From Loripinus fragilis (lineage: Eukaryota; Mollusca; Bivalvia; Lucinida; Lucinidae), in NCBI GenBank assembly GCA_964019695.1, contig OZ026525.1, forward strand, positions 64,946,253 through 65,010,252: 64,000 nt of DNA, written 5' to 3'. This document shows positions 1-11,961 of this stretch, one piece after another (within the stretch, counting starts at the first letter, position 1; the number at the start of each line of letters is the position of its first letter). The notes below the pieces were generated by a model. That model saw only the letters and a program-made list of their open reading frames with translations, made no database searches and was not told where the DNA came from. The translations under genes and the position numbers were made by a program.

Positions 1-317
1 TAAAGCATTTGTAAAAGTAGAATTAAGTTATGTTTTCACAATAAATCTGTTCACCATAGCTGAAAACTGCATGGAAAAGTGAATTACGTATCTTATAAAA
101 CAGGTTCTATTTCTCTTGTTGGTAATTATTTGCGTCCCTCCAATAATTAAAGACAGTTAATATTTAGCATAAATGTTGTTGTTTTGATACTGATAATTTG
201 TTAAGATTTACGAAATTGGTCAAATATATACCTGAATTTTAGCTTTTTGCTGTGTTCTTGAAAAATAGAAACATTATTTCTAAAATTAAAATATCAAAAG
301 TTACAGACTATGCAGCT
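1..317. other. AT-rich sequence, no gene seen
   Basis: I see no ORF, splice-bounded exon or clear repeat here. It may be the upstream, more decayed part of the retroelement remnant that becomes readable at about 318. Confidence 0.4.
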
Positions 318-930
318 TTAATAAAGCTAATACCTCTGATACCGAAGCCGCGTTTTTAGACTTGCATTTGTCAATTTCAAACGATATTGTTTCTACCAAA
401 ACATATGATAAGCGTGACGACTTTGATTTTGAAATTGTCAATTTTCCATTTTTTGATAGTGATGCTCCTCGCTCTACATCCTATGGAGTCCATATATCTC
501 AACTCATTCGTTTCTAGAGCATCTAGCCGTGTTGCTGACTTCAACACTCGCACTATATTGTTAACTCAGAAACTTCTTAAACAAGGCTATCGGTACCATA
601 AAATTCGCACAGCCTTTTTCTAAATTTTATAGACGATACTATGATTTGATATCTAAATTCCAAATTGGACTTAAATCTCTCTTGCGCCAAGGAGTTTCAG
701 AACCTGAATTCTATGGTGACTTGGTGTACAAATTGAAGACGATTGTTGGCTCTAATAATTTTTCAGCGCAGTTTATTAAAATAATTCCCCATTATAAAAA
801 GATTGGCTATAACATTAATGTATTGCAACAGACTGCATGCTTGGTGGTCAACCCAATCACGGTTGGCAACTTTTCTTTCCTCTTTAATTGCACACCGCTA
901 GGTCGGACTTCAGACTCTCACAGTATGTAA
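318..930 (+). pseudogene. Retroelement reverse transcriptase, C-terminal remnant
   Basis: The plus strand reads as the C-terminal part of a reverse transcriptase of a retroelement common in bivalve and coral genomes. Around 330-510 it reads FLDLHLSI, then YDKRDDFDF, then SYGVHISQLIRF. After stop codons and a frame change it continues through KLLKQGYRYHK (about 570-600) and QGVSEPEFYGDLVYKLK (about 690-740) and ends in NPITVGNFSFLFNCTP and LGRTSDS (about 850-925). In-frame stops near 513 and 620 and at least one frameshift show it is dead. The catalytic YADD region lies upstream of the window or is missing. I cannot decide between a LINE and a Penelope-like lineage by eye. Confidence 0.75.
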
Positions 931-1479
931 ACTGAAATAAACATCCTGTACCCGTTCCTCCTAGCTCACACCTTATACATTATGAATTACAGCACTCGTG
1001 CGTAACCAGTTGTCGGAAATCGTGATGTGAGAGTTGTTGGTACAGCTGTACTTGCGAGGGCCCACCTATCAAAATTCATTTTTCCATAGATCTAAGTAAC
1101 TGTTACAGTTACAACCATGTAATCATGTATACATGTGATTGCTAATTCCACTAAAACCGTGCAATCTGGCATTTAAGCTCGTTTTCGACACAGAACGGCT
1201 CTGATTGTGAGCAAGTCGTTTTTAACAAAGCGAAATGCAAAGGAGGAAACCGTTAAAATCATGGAATAAAACGGAATAAAATAGATAAAATGGCTTTTCT
1301 TACCTTGCTCGAATGTGTATTGTCTGTATCGCTAACAATATAAATCGATACGTGCACATGGACCTAATTACACGCATTTTCCGACTACTGGTTACGCACG
1401 AGTGCTGTTATTCATGTTTATAAGGCGTGAGCTAGCGGAGGAGCGGTACAGGATGTTTATTTCACTTTACATACTGTGA
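918..1479. mobile_element. MITE-like element with about 95-bp terminal inverted repeats
   Basis: The left end (918 to about 1015, starting TCACAGTATGTAAA) is repeated inverted at the right end (about 1385-1479, ending TTTACATACTGTGA). Both arms include the blocks ATCCTGTACC, CTAGCTCA and GCACTCGTGCGTAACCAG. The interior of about 370 bp has no ORF. It directly abuts the retroelement remnant on its left. Confidence 0.75.
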
Positions 1480-1574
1480 CTCTATGACGGTTCAGATATC
1501 ATATGCAAAAAACTGATCCCATGTGCAATTCGTACTATTGTTTCGTAGTCTGGGTCATACGAATAATTGCAATT

Positions 1575-1691
1575 GAGCCGCGACATGAGATTTCCAACAA
1601 TGTGGTATGTGCGACCAACAAAGCCTCAGATCAGCCTGCGCATATGCGCAGTCTGATCAGAGCCTTTGATAATCGCTTGAATATTCTATGA
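1575..1691 (+). repeat. Dispersed repeat family A ('DQPAH' peptide repeat), partial
   Basis: The translation EPRHEISNNVV followed by KASDQPAHMRSLIRAF is a recurring peptide-like signature in molluscan genomes. It comes from an interspersed repeat, not a host gene. Further copies in this window lie at about 11962-12345 and 19015-19250 on the minus strand. Confidence 0.7.
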
Positions 1692-1878
1692 CTGTTAAGC
1701 TACTGACTGAACACCATTTGGAGTTTCTAAGCTTAATTGAGTCTACACCTGTCAAAGTTGGAAATCACGAATCACGGCTCATATGTTTTTCACCTCAAGG
1801 TGAGCTATTGTGATCGGTCTTTGTCCATCGTCCTTCTGTCGTGCGTCCGTCATGCGACCGTAATCTTTTTTGCTTTAA

Positions 1879-2480
1879 ACAACATCTCCTCCTGAACCTC
1901 TGGTCCAAATTTCATATCACTTCATAAGATTGTTTCCCATGATGCCCTCTTTCAAATTGAATAAATGGTTTTGCTCCATTGAACAGGAGGGCTGCCAGAG
2001 CTCCAGACAAGAAATCTTTTAAATGACATCTCCTTGAATCACTGGCCCAAATTCAAAATAATTTCACAGCATTGTTCGTCATGATGCCTTCTACCAAAAT
2101 TGCACAAATTGTTCTGGTCCGCTGAACAAAGGGACTGCAAGAGCGCTAGATAAGAAATGTCTTTAAACGGCATCATCCTGAACCACTTATCCAAATTCAA
2201 AATGATTTCACAGAATTGTTCCGCATGATGTACTCTACCAAAATTGCACAAATGGTTCTGCTCCATTGAACAAATGGGCTGCCATAGCTCTAGATAAGAG
2301 ATGTCTTTAAACGACATCTCCTACTGTAACACTGGTCCAAATTCAAAATAATTTAACAGAATTGTTCCTCATGATGCCCTCTACCAAAATTTCACAAATT
2401 GTTCCACTCCACTGGTCAAAGGGGCTGTCAGAGCTCTAGATGAGAAATGAATTTAAATGAAATCTACTACTGAACAACTA
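1879..2480 (+). repeat. Tandem repeat, about 144-bp unit, four copies plus a partial fifth
   Basis: Unit starts recur near 1879, 2017, 2165, 2308 and 2455, each with a variant of AACGACATCTCCTCCTGAAC. Each unit then carries a CAAATTCAAAATAATTTCA block, a CATGATGCCCTCTACCAAA block and GCCAGAGCTCTAGATAAGAAAT. Copies differ by about 10-20 percent. Short ORFs in the array are repeat artefacts. Confidence 0.85.
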
Positions 2481-3150
2481 AATCCGAGTTAAAATATTAT
2501 AGGAATCTTGTAAGGAAGTCTGTGAAACAATTCTGGCAAATGTGGCTGTCTTGTTTGTAGAGAGGCTTTGCCTTGATTCTGGAAAAATGATTTTTTTCCA
2601 TTAAGATAGCTACAATAAGGATGGGAATGTTCATTATTTGTTTTGAGGAGTCACAGGTAGATTTTTCTAATAAATGTGTACTTCAGTCTCTGAATATTAT
2701 TTTTTATCATAGCAAACAGTGCATACCCTGATGAAATGCACCAAACTACCATTTCAGGGGTTTTCAGTGTACAAAGGGTTTAGTTTGTTGAGTTTCTACA
2801 TCCTGTCAATTTGTCAACATAACCCATGTTCAAAGTAAGTAAGGGTGCAAAGTCTTAATTAAAATGCTGATCTCTGGACTTTGAGAGGAGCTATATTTTT
2901 CTTTACCTTTATAAAGTCATTTTCCGGTGACCGACCCAGGGCCCTCTTGTCTATTAAATGTATAGACTTTGCGGGCACTCATATCAAATGGATAATGAAT
3001 AAAAACAATGTAATGAAGCAAAACAACAGGGCTAGCGTCGATGAGGCACTATCACGTGACATTGGCGCTAGCACGAAGTTTTTAATCCAGTACACTTAAG
3101 TGCCTGCTAGAAAAGGAGCATCTATATAGCTTCTGTCTGTCTTGTCTGCC
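2481..3150. other. No gene or clear repeat seen
   Basis: AT-rich intergenic sequence. The 72-codon ORF at 2881-3099 has no recognisable motif and no coding neighbours. Confidence 0.4.
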
Positions 3151-3152
3151 AG

Positions 3153-3153
3153 C

Positions 3154-3217
<64 letters not shown>
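3153..3217 (+). repeat. (ATCT)n microsatellite, about 16 units
   Basis: Uninterrupted tetranucleotide run, preceded by short TGTC-type variants. It is the same motif as the 1-kb tract at 51761-52774. Confidence 0.98.
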
Positions 3218-3307
3218 TGTTTAATGTGTTTAGACTACGCACACCATTCACATTTATGTATAATCAACCTGTATATGAAGGTCTGGATGGGGGGGGGGGG
3301 GTTCTGG

Positions 3308-3515
3308 TATTCACTATTCATTAAAAATCTAGCCCATTATTCATCTCAAAATTTTGGGTTATTCATTAAAAGAAAGGTGGCAAAGAAATCTGATTATTCA
3401 CTATTCATTAATTTTTCTTCACTTCATTAAAAATATGATTATGCATTATTTTTTAGGCCCTCATTATTCACTATTCGTTATTTTTTGGCTCATTATTCAC
3501 TATTCATTATACCCC
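3308..3515 (+). repeat. Degenerate TTATTCACTATTCATTA repeats
   Basis: Five to six imperfect copies of a motif resembling TTATTCACTATTCATTA follow an 11-base G run at about 3290-3300. The small ORFs overlapping the stretch reflect the repeat, not protein. Confidence 0.7.
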
Positions 3516-3639
3516 ATCCATACCCTCGTATATCTACAGGTAATGACCAAAATAAACCTCACGGCTTACTGTCAGATCGTTACTTCTATGATATTGTACT
3601 TATGCAAAGAGTGATTGATCAAATCAAATTTGTTTAAAC

Positions 3640-3982
3640 CAAAACATATTATGTTGTGGGTTATCAGGGGGATTGCCTCCATGAGAGCATTCTTTTGGGC
3701 ACCCAAAGCAGATGTTAGCATTGGCGGATGGTAGAATTTCCCGATTTTTAAGCTTAGGGGTTTTTTTAGTACTTAAAATTTAGCTTTCACATGTTGTGGG
3801 TGCTCAAAAGGATCGCCTCAATGAAACGGTTCTTTTGAACACCCAAAACTAGTGTTAAACTTGTAGAGATTTCTTTTCCAATTTACGTACTGGAAAGTTA
3901 ATTGAATGAAATCATGTCGTAGATGCTAATGAGAGCCGTCTCCTTGGAGACGGTTCTTTTAAACACCCAAGACAAATGTTAA
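3640..3982. repeat. Three copies of hairpin family H
   Basis: Three decayed copies of a short palindromic element lie at about 3640-3718, 3786-3856 and 3913-3982. The core is CTCAAAAGAACCGTCTCAA / TGAGACGGTTCTTTTGAG flanked by CAAAACATATGTTGTGGG-type ends. Better-preserved copies lie in LENG1 introns (for example 54651-54727). Confidence 0.75.
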
Positions 3983-4190
3983 AATAGATTGATTTGATAA
4001 TTTTCCAATTATACGCTCATAATCTGATCTTTCAAGGTTCCGATTAAATGGTGTCACCTATGTGCATTAATATGTAATTTAAATGTTAGTAAATATGTTG
4101 TTTCATGTTCCATTTTAGCTCATACGCCCGCAATGAGCCTGGAGTAAATAGTAAATAAAAACTTGTTGGCAACTTAGGTGGACACTCATC

Positions 4191-4390
4191 CCACACCGGA
4201 TAGGCGGCAATCGAAAACGTTAATACCATCGACGAACGTAGATAAAAAATCGTTAGAAACAGAGGTTTTGATTGCCATTTGTCGCCCGATTGGCGACAAG
4301 TGGCAATCGAAAACACTATTTCTAGCGATTTTTGATCCGCGTTCGTCGATTGTAAACAGCGTTTTCGAAGTTGCCGCCTACCCGAAAGGC
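4191..4390. repeat. Palindromic fold-back element, about 95-bp arms
   Basis: The left arm (from CCGGATAGGCGGCAATCGAA) and the right arm (ending TTGCCGCCTACCCGAAAGG) are inverted copies, with the GCGACAAATGGCAATC segments near the centre. The two ORFs called across it on opposite strands mirror each other for this reason. Confidence 0.75.
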
Positions 4391-5239
4391 TAGGGATATC
4401 TTTTACGAACATGTAAAACACAGAGAACTTCTACATGTCACTAAGAGTATGGTACTGAGACCAATTTTTTTCCATTTGTATAGGATATTTAAAAACGGAG
4501 TGCGGGGAGGAAGCGAATCCCCTTGAACCTCCTCTGGTTCCGCCACTGCATTTGGAAGACATACGTACATTCCTCCTATTTCTTAAACCCTGGATTCAAG
4601 GTCTACCAACGTGGACGACCGGGGTGTAATCTTAGCATTGAAGTGTTTGATGTAAGGGTCCACAAACACTAGCATTAAATACAATGTACGAAAACATAAA
4701 ACAATGTACAAAAGCGCATCTAGAGTTAATTTCTTTATACAAATACAATGTCCGAAAGCACGTAGAGAATCATTTTTTATTGTTTACTCCTTCTACTTTT
4801 ACATCAGCAATAAATTTGTTGTAAAGTTGTTGTAATTTAAAAGCCAAATATTAGATTCATGTAGGATGTCACTCTGGCACTGTATAATTTTATTATATTA
4901 CGACAGGGAGCATTTTTCAAATACTGCCGATTCTTTGAGTGTCGCGCCTGCGCAGACAATGTGTATAATTTAGCTGACGTTTTGACTTTGATTTTTTCAA
5001 ACACATCAGTTTAGCTTTCAATGAGGCCCTCCCAGGGTACCTGTCCCCTTGTCCCTTGAAATAAATTGGCTTGTTCCCGCGTTTCCCCAAAATCGAAAAT
5101 TTGTTTTCTAATGTTCCTTGTTCCCCAATATTGTATTTGTTCCCCTGTTCCTCTTAACATGTGACATGTTCCCCTGAAATAAATGGCCTTTTTCCCTTGT
5201 TTCCCAATCTTTTTTTTTGGAAAATGCCATTTTCCCATT
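4391..5239. other. No gene seen; T/C-rich degenerate repeats near 5035-5200
   Basis: Intergenic. The stretch 5030-5200 has repeated TTGTTCCC / TTCCCC motifs of simple low-complexity type. No coding signal. Confidence 0.4.
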
Positions 5240-5375
5240 GGAAGTAAGCAAGGTGGCAAAGATCAGGAATCGATACAATCAACCGAGACATGGGAAAGCG
5301 ACAAAACACAAAACACCACACACAAGAGAGCCAAGAGGTCAGCCCTTTCCCAGCAGATGACCACAAGGCTGCAAT
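5240..5375 (-). repeat. Dispersed repeat family C
   Basis: Shares AAAGATCAGGAATCGATACA, then CATGGGAAAG and GAGCCAAGAGGTCAGCCCTT, with segments at 23388-23525 and, in reverse, at 30545-30695 and 45815-45925. Confidence 0.75.
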
Positions 5376-5669
5376 GAACAGACAAGAAAGCATGACACAC
5401 ACGAAACACAAATAACAAAAATGATCCACAAAAGAACGGCCAGTAAAATAGTCAATAATAAGTAGGGTTGCAAAAGTTGTAAAAATGTTTTGCAAATTGT
5501 TTAAATATCTGCAGCTTTTAAAAGTCATGGATGATATTTAATTAAAATAAAATGAATACGAATTCTCTCTTTCAATTAATATTTTAAGTTTTAATTCACA
5601 CCAAAATCCTAGAAAATATGTTGGCTAGTTTAATCGTAGTGCATTTCCTCACTTACAGGGAAAAAATTG

Positions 5670-5920
5670 ATCTGGCCCCGAGGTTATAATTTTTTTCCAT
5701 GCTCAACTCAACTGAGCACGAAATTTCAACTGCTCATAAAAACTAAAATACCAACAAATAAAGTTTCGTGCTTTAGTTAAGTCTCTCAGATATTGTATTT
5801 ATAATGCTAATAAATGTTAAAATGCTAACAATTGTTGGCATTTTAACATTTATGAGCAGGATAATTTTCGTGCTCAGCTGAGTTGAGCATGGAAAAAGAT
5901 TTATAAACTCGGGGCCAGAT
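5670..5920. repeat. Fold-back element with about 54-bp terminal inverted repeats
   Basis: The left terminus (TCTGGCCCCGAGGTTATAA, then CATGCTCAACTCAACTGAGC) is repeated inverted at 5868-5920. A second inner palindrome (ATGTTAAAATGCTAACA / TGTTGGCATTTTAACAT) lies at about 5813-5850. No ORF. Confidence 0.8.
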
Positions 5921-5924
5921 GTCG

Positions 5925-7135
5925 TGAGATTACTTTTGGTCCCTAACTATAGGTTTGGAGTCGTCCGTCCGTACATCTTTCCGTCCGTCCATTCTAAGCC
6001 ATAACTAAGTAATAACCAACGATGAAATTTCATGAAACATAATAATTATTATTATATAGCTTACCGTAGTGTGGTTATCTTTCACCAGGATGTCGTCAGT
6101 TTGTGGGAGCCCTTTGAGTGCGTAAATTTCAATGAATTTTTCTGTTCTCAGCCATAACTTAGTCAGAAAAAGATGAAATGTCATGAAACTAATACTGGGT
6201 ATATAACTGTAGAGTGATGATGCCTGTAAAGTTTTGTGAATATGTCATTACTTGTAGAGGAGTTATTGCCCTTTTATCGCCTAAATATCAATAAATTTAG
6301 CATTTGTTTGTGGGGCTTCTGTGAAGGGTTGAGAAAGTATTGTCCAGGCGGTAAATTCCAGTTGAAAATGCCGACACGGCACAACAAATACTCCAAAAAT
6401 CAATGAAGTGGCAAATACTGGCATTTATAAATGAAATTATGAAAAAAAAACAAAAAACATGCACAATTAAAGAAATCTTACTACTTTATTTTGCAAAAAT
6501 TGACACTGGAATAAACAAAATATTTACACTTGCATATATACAATGTCTACTTTGAAATGATACGTATATACATGTACAAAAGATCACAAGCATAGCTTTG
6601 GGAAATAGAATTTATGTTTTAGTTATTGTAGTGTAATTACAGAAGTGACAAAACATTTTAAGAATATGTTACAGCACCACCCCCCCCCCCGGGCCTAAGG
6701 TCTTTAGATTACTGTGTATCTTAATAGGTATGAACTGGAGAAACAATTGAAAACTGCTTTAAGGGATCTATCAGGCCAATTCATAAAAACCATGGTAATT
6801 ATACATGCTCAACAAGTGTTACTAATTGAACTTTTTGAAGAGAAACAAGGTCACTAGATATCTTTAATAGTTAAGACAATTTCTAATTGAACATAAGTGT
6901 GTTGGATGGTTAAAGGTGCATCAAACATGATTGAAGAAATGTTTTTTACAATCTTTTTCAATCAATTCTGGACAATTTACTAAATTAATGTCAGTTAAGA
7001 AATATTTTTTGGAAATGCCAAAATATGCCAGAATATGCTGGTTTATTCCGGAAAATGATGCCAGTAAAGGCCAGTGGCATGGACTTACGTCATATATGCA
7101 GGCACTCTCCAAACCCTGCTTCTGTGTTCGGTCAA
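5925..7135. other. Intergenic, no gene seen
   Basis: Includes diverged sequence with GTCCGTCCGT runs and two half-similar blocks containing 'CCATAACT...GATGAAATTTCATGAAAC' (about 5995 and 6160). There is also a 10-base C run at about 6677. Nothing resembling an exon was found. Confidence 0.4.
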
Positions 7136-7139
7136 TGTT

Positions 7140-7320
7140 TTGATGTTTGGTACTTGGTGCCCGTTCTAGTTTTGAAATCGTCTTGGTGAGGAAAAAGGAG
7201 CTGGCTGCTTTACTTAAATGGTCTTCATGATGGTTTGTGACTGTTATTGTTCTGTGACTCTTCCTCACGATACCATTGGTTGGTCTGCAGTGTGTAATTG
7301 TGGTTTTTCCTATCATACTC
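7140..7320 (-). repeat. Dispersed repeat family B, reverse copy
   Basis: Its reverse complement matches the segments at 17605-17770, 39280-39440, 49672-49825 and 55440-55600. Shared blocks are GAGTATGA.CA.GAAA.ACCACA, GAGGAAGAG.CACA and CAAGATGATT.CAAAACTAGAA. A SINE-like tail (GTGAACTGACCG..., 7345-7425) follows it. Confidence 0.75.
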
Positions 7321-7848
7321 GCTTACATTTTTGAAGGTCGGGTTCAGGTGAACTGACCGCCCCGACATGACCATACCTGTTTACTGGGACAAAAAGTTAC
7401 AAACCACCACCAACAACAAGGTCAGGTTCATTAGGTGAAAAGCGTGTTTTAATGCTTCATTTGACTATAGAAACCATGAGATTAATATCTGTCTGTGTTT
7501 CACACAGCTTTAAAGATAAAAAAAATGATGCAAGTCCACTAAAGTTTTTTTAAGCAATGGTATTAGTGCAATAAAATGATGCCAAAGGGGTTCGCGACAG
7601 CCTGTATTAATTTCTCAAATTTCTGGTTATGGAGAAGAACTAATAAAATAAGTTCACTTAAGTATTTCTCACAATTCCCTCTTCAAAACTGTCTCAAATG
7701 GTGCTACTGAGCTGAACAAAATAGCCACCAGAGCTAAAAATAGACTCTTTAAACAACATCTGATCAATTGCTCAAGATTCAAAATAACTACAAATAAATG
7801 TTTCGAATAGATAAAATCCACACTACTCCAGGTTCATGATATTGACTG

Positions 7849-8130
7849 GGCGGATCCAGAGGGGGGGGGGGGGGGGGCAGGGGGTCCGGACCCCCATTGA
7901 AAAATCTAAAAAATAGAGGGTTTCTTATCAATACTGGTCCGGATCCCTTGAGCCAGCAAGCATTCAATGTCGGGTCATACCGGCAACCAGCGAAACGCCA
8001 TTTAAATGGCGGGTCGATGATGGCCCGCTTATAGTGTTATTTGGATCCTCTCATCAAAAACAAAACAAAAAAAACCCCACAAAAACACAAAAAATACGTT
8101 GCAAAATTGGACCCGCTCTCTGGATCCGCG
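7849..8130 (+). repeat. Dispersed repeat family D
   Basis: Begins CGGATCCAGAGG with a 17-base G run and ends CTCTGGATCCGCGC. The interior matches 12505-12802 and the reverse strand of 58520-58800 (for example CAATACTGGTCCGGATCCC, CATTCAATG.CGGG and GCCATTTAAATGGC). BamHI-like GGATCC motifs recur at its ends. The ORFs across it are not conserved between copies. Confidence 0.75.
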
Positions 8131-8187
8131 CACGATATTGTCTTTTTTCATATTTGCTAAAATAACTCCATTTGGCTTACAAAAGTG

Positions 8188-8326
8188 CACCAGTGGTGAG
8201 TTCAATAATGCGAGAGCTCGCCGGGCGCTCGTTGACTGGTACCTATCTTTATTTGTTATGTGTAAAGCCTGACACCAGTACAACGAGCGCTAGCAAGCGC
8301 TCGCATTGTTGAACTCGCCACTGGTC
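8188..8326. repeat. Fold-back element family E
   Basis: The termini CCAGTGGTGAGTTCAATAAT and ATTGTTGAACTCGCCACTGG are inverted copies, with GCGAGAGCTCGCC / GCTAGCAAGCGCTCGC inside. A second copy lies at 61221-61348. Confidence 0.8.
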
Positions 8327-8329
8327 TTC

Positions 8330-9718
8330 AAATTCAGATGAACGAAGGCCTTCATGGCGGTCTTGTTTTAAGCTTTCAGTCATATTATATCGTTAACCTT
8401 ACATAGACAGGCTACTCTTTAATCTCCTAGTGTCATCTGCTGAAATAAATTGCGAACGGTTTGGAACCAGATCAAGCTCGATCTGGATCCAAAATGTTTG
8501 ACACTCTGATGGTATTCCTGAAATATTTTTTTTCCAAAAAGGTTGATATTGAACAAAAATCAGCAGACGATAAACAATATGAAAGTGTACCAGGGGGTTC
8601 TATTCTCTCATTTTTATCCATTGTGTTAAAGGTGTACAATCGCATAAAAAGTACAAACTATACTAAAACCAAGTTTTAATTGGTCACTTTTCAAACTCAT
8701 TGTTTCTGACCAAACGCTAATCAAATTGAAATGATTTTTGCCTATATATGTGCATATTAATGGGCAAACGTTTAGCAGTGTTTTGGAACAGTTTTCTTTT
8801 ACTTCAAAGTTTTTGGGGTTAAAAATGCAAAAATCGATTTTTAAAGAAAAAAAATGGTTCTGAGAGTAGTATTTATAAAATTGACGTTTAGGTGGTTACA
8901 AACTGGTCTGTCCGACTTGAAAAACACCAAACAAATTTGCTTATGATGGATTTTTTACGCATTTTTAAAATGTTGCATTTTTCAATTTTTTTGAGATTTT
9001 TGAAATTCACCAGTATTTCCTGGTAAAATTGTTAAATGCACTAAATTTTATTTGAACACTGTAGGCCAAACACAGTAGAACTTGATTAGTCCATTTTTGG
9101 CGATTATTGTTTAACGACTTCTGTACACTTCCGGTTTCAACGTGAGAGTTTAAAAATCGATTCGGTAACATAATATATTTTTTCAATTTTCAAAAAAGGA
9201 CGGTGACGTCTGGTGATAATAAATAATCGCTGAAAATTTCAATGCCGTGTTGCTGATAATAAAGCGTACGTACAGAGCGGTTCAAAGTCTTTATGTAAAT
9301 GGCAAGCTTAAAGCTGAATTTCAATGAGTAACCTGCTTAAAGTGTTTGTCTTATGTTGTTGAGTAGCAAAAACGACGAGTCCGATGGAATCAAAACTTTT
9401 GAGGTTTATTCTCCTTATATCACGCTCACCAGTAACATCTTCAAACAAACAAAAACCTTAATTTGTGTTATGGTTTATATCGTAGAAAAAGTGTGACTTT
9501 TTGAAATGAGGGTACCTTTTCTCTGGTTTCGTCCTAGCAAGAAGTACACGTCATTTTTAAATGAAATAACTTACAGAGTCTCGGCAAAGTATTGCTCCAC
9601 TTAAAAAAACATGAATTTTGTATACCCTATGTTTCACTTTCTGAACTAGCGTAAAAATGTAAGGATACCAATTAGCAGTTGGTTTTAGTATATGAAGCCT
9701 GTGATGTATTAATATACT
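8330..9718. other. AT-rich intergenic sequence, no gene seen
   Basis: No exon-like segment or recognisable domain was seen. T-rich low-complexity stretches occur around 8930-9010. Confidence 0.4.
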
Positions 9719-11713
9719 TAAGGACTTTGAAAACGCATCACCCAGATTAAATCTTTTATTTCACAAACCCTGAGAATGTCAGCGAGATAATTGTTATTGC
9801 ATATCATAGTCTGACTAGCTTGTAGTATGTCCTAGAAAATTCAGGGTTGTAAATTTACTTTAAGGTATTGAAAAGGCTTCCGTTCTAAGACAGGGGTGGT
9901 CGAGTTTGAAGAACACCAATGCAGCTGCAAGTTAGTTTTGATTCCTGACTCAACATATTTGCGCCCTGGGCTTCTTTCACGATTGCAAATTCATCATTGA
10001 ACGATTCGAAATGAGTTCACAGTTCGGTATGCTCAAATTAACACCCTTTAAGTAAACGGACATACTCCACCCACCCTGATTGCTATAGTCTAGTAATAAA
10101 ACTTAACATCTTGGGGCTTTCAAAGTTTCGATTTTTACGTCTGGTTTTATTGGAAGAGGCTACGAGCATACACAAATGACAGATTATGCATAAATTACGC
10201 TAGTATCACGTGTCTTTTGTATTTCGCAAGTGACTTTAACGTAAATTTTTGAGACGTTCTAGATTGCATGACAGTATATCTCCTGCCATGATTTACATCA
10301 AAGCGTCTTCCCCACATAATTGTCAGTGTATGTTTTCAATATCAGTAATGAAAGCGTGAATAAAGGTAACTTATGGAGATGTTTGTAAAAAGGAGCTGTA
10401 AATTGGTGTTCAAATTTGACGTTTAAAGACATATGCGGCTATTTCCAATGCGCACCTTTCCCGCGTCTGCAAACGGGGAAAGTTGTCTGGGTCCTGTCTT
10501 TCGACCCTTAAAGGATACGGATCAACACAGCTTCCGATATTCTTATGTCATATCGGTGTTCCGACATTTTCTTCACAAAATAACTAATTAAAGTGTGTTC
10601 GAAATATCTATTGACATCTTTTCAGAACTGATCGTCTCAGCACTAAAGACAGATAAATGTAGCTCAGTCGAAATCAAACGAGGTACACAATAACCCTGGT
10701 TACGAATACGATAGTGGCCGAGCCTATACTATTTGTATGGTTATTTAGAGCGGCGCACGACCTGACCTCGTGGCCTAGTGGTAAGCGTGTCTGGCTACAA
10801 AGCCAGAGGACCAGGATCGATTACCAGATGCGCACATATTTTCAGTGTGTTTTTTCTTTCTTTTTTAACATTTTAATGCTAAATTACTCATATACTAGTA
10901 AAATGGCATCATCAAAACGAACGAAATGGTCATCCCCGAACTTTTTATATTGAATTACGCATGAAACCTATGGGGGTGGGGTTAAATTTGGCCCTCTAGA
11001 AAGAGAATTAGTTCGTTGACCCCAGATTTTTATTCCTTTTTCTGAAAGGTATTATAATAGTCCATGAATTATAAATAAATTTTCAAGGTTTTCAATATCA
11101 GATTTTTTAATACATGAGTTTTTCTAAAAACAAATTCCATTTTTTGACGAATTGCCAAAATACATCATGCAGTATCTTGTCACAGCATGGGATAACAAGT
11201 AAACATGCACATTTTCTTAAAAGTTTGAGGTCATGGGCAGTAATTTAAGTTAAAAGAAAGAAGCTGGCTGAAGATTACAACCGTTTTAGCTCGATAATTA
11301 GGACTAGTGTTATTATTTTATATTTCTAGAAAATTGGTCAAATGCTGTAAACTTCAATATGAGATTCTGAAAAACTAAACACGGTGACATATCCTTTTTA
11401 TTTCATAAATGGATAGCCCATGCATAAAACAAACTGTATGCAAAGTATTGAAAATATTTCAATATGGGAAGTATTTAGTGGCATATGTCCTTAAACAAAA
11501 AAATAATCAAAAAGACTGACTGTGCAGAAAGATGCTGGATGCTGTATTTACCAATGTGACGTCATTTGCAGCGTCGCGTGATAGTGCAGTCAAATTAACG
11601 ACTGATTCATACCAGTTCTGGGTAGCACATTGAAACCCACGAGTAACTTTTAATCGCATAATACGTTTTGCAAGAAAGGTTCAAAAATATGGTGATGCGT
11701 TTTCAAAGTCCTC
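9719..11713. mobile_element. Possible 2-kb element with 22-bp terminal inverted repeats
   Basis: AGGACTTTGAAAACGCATCACC at about 9720-9741 recurs inverted (GGTGATGCGTTTTCAAAGTCCT) at about 11690-11711. The interior shows no transposase. It contains a tRNA-like SINE head at about 10755-10850. No target-site duplication is evident, so the element call is tentative. Confidence 0.4.
10755..10850 (+). repeat. tRNA-derived SINE head
   Basis: TGGCCTAGTGGTAAGCGTG resembles a pol III A box and AGGATCGATTACC a decayed B box. TGTCTGGCTACAAAGCCAGA between them resembles an anticodon stem-loop. The rest of the SINE is not clear, so it is not a functional tRNA gene. Confidence 0.6.
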
Positions 11714-11961
11714 TACTATATATTGTTTTTACGTTGTTGCAATTGTATTACCAAAATAGAAATTTAATGGCATCCGGTTTTGAAGCAACTAACGTTTAAG
11801 ACATTGTCCTGAAAGAATTGGTAAAATGCATCTGAGACTCCGTTCGTAGATCGCCAGAATTTGCCCATTTCAAGGTGCAATCTCATTTTGGAGTGACAGC
11901 TTTAAATTGGAATGTAAGTCATGCAAAGACTCTGGTTCGTCTAGACTGCCACCGAGTCCGA

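Noticed and set aside
3640..3982. Array of short palindromes as a CRISPR-like array
   Set aside because: Spacing and sequence are irregular, the genome is eukaryotic, and the same hairpin is dispersed across the window.
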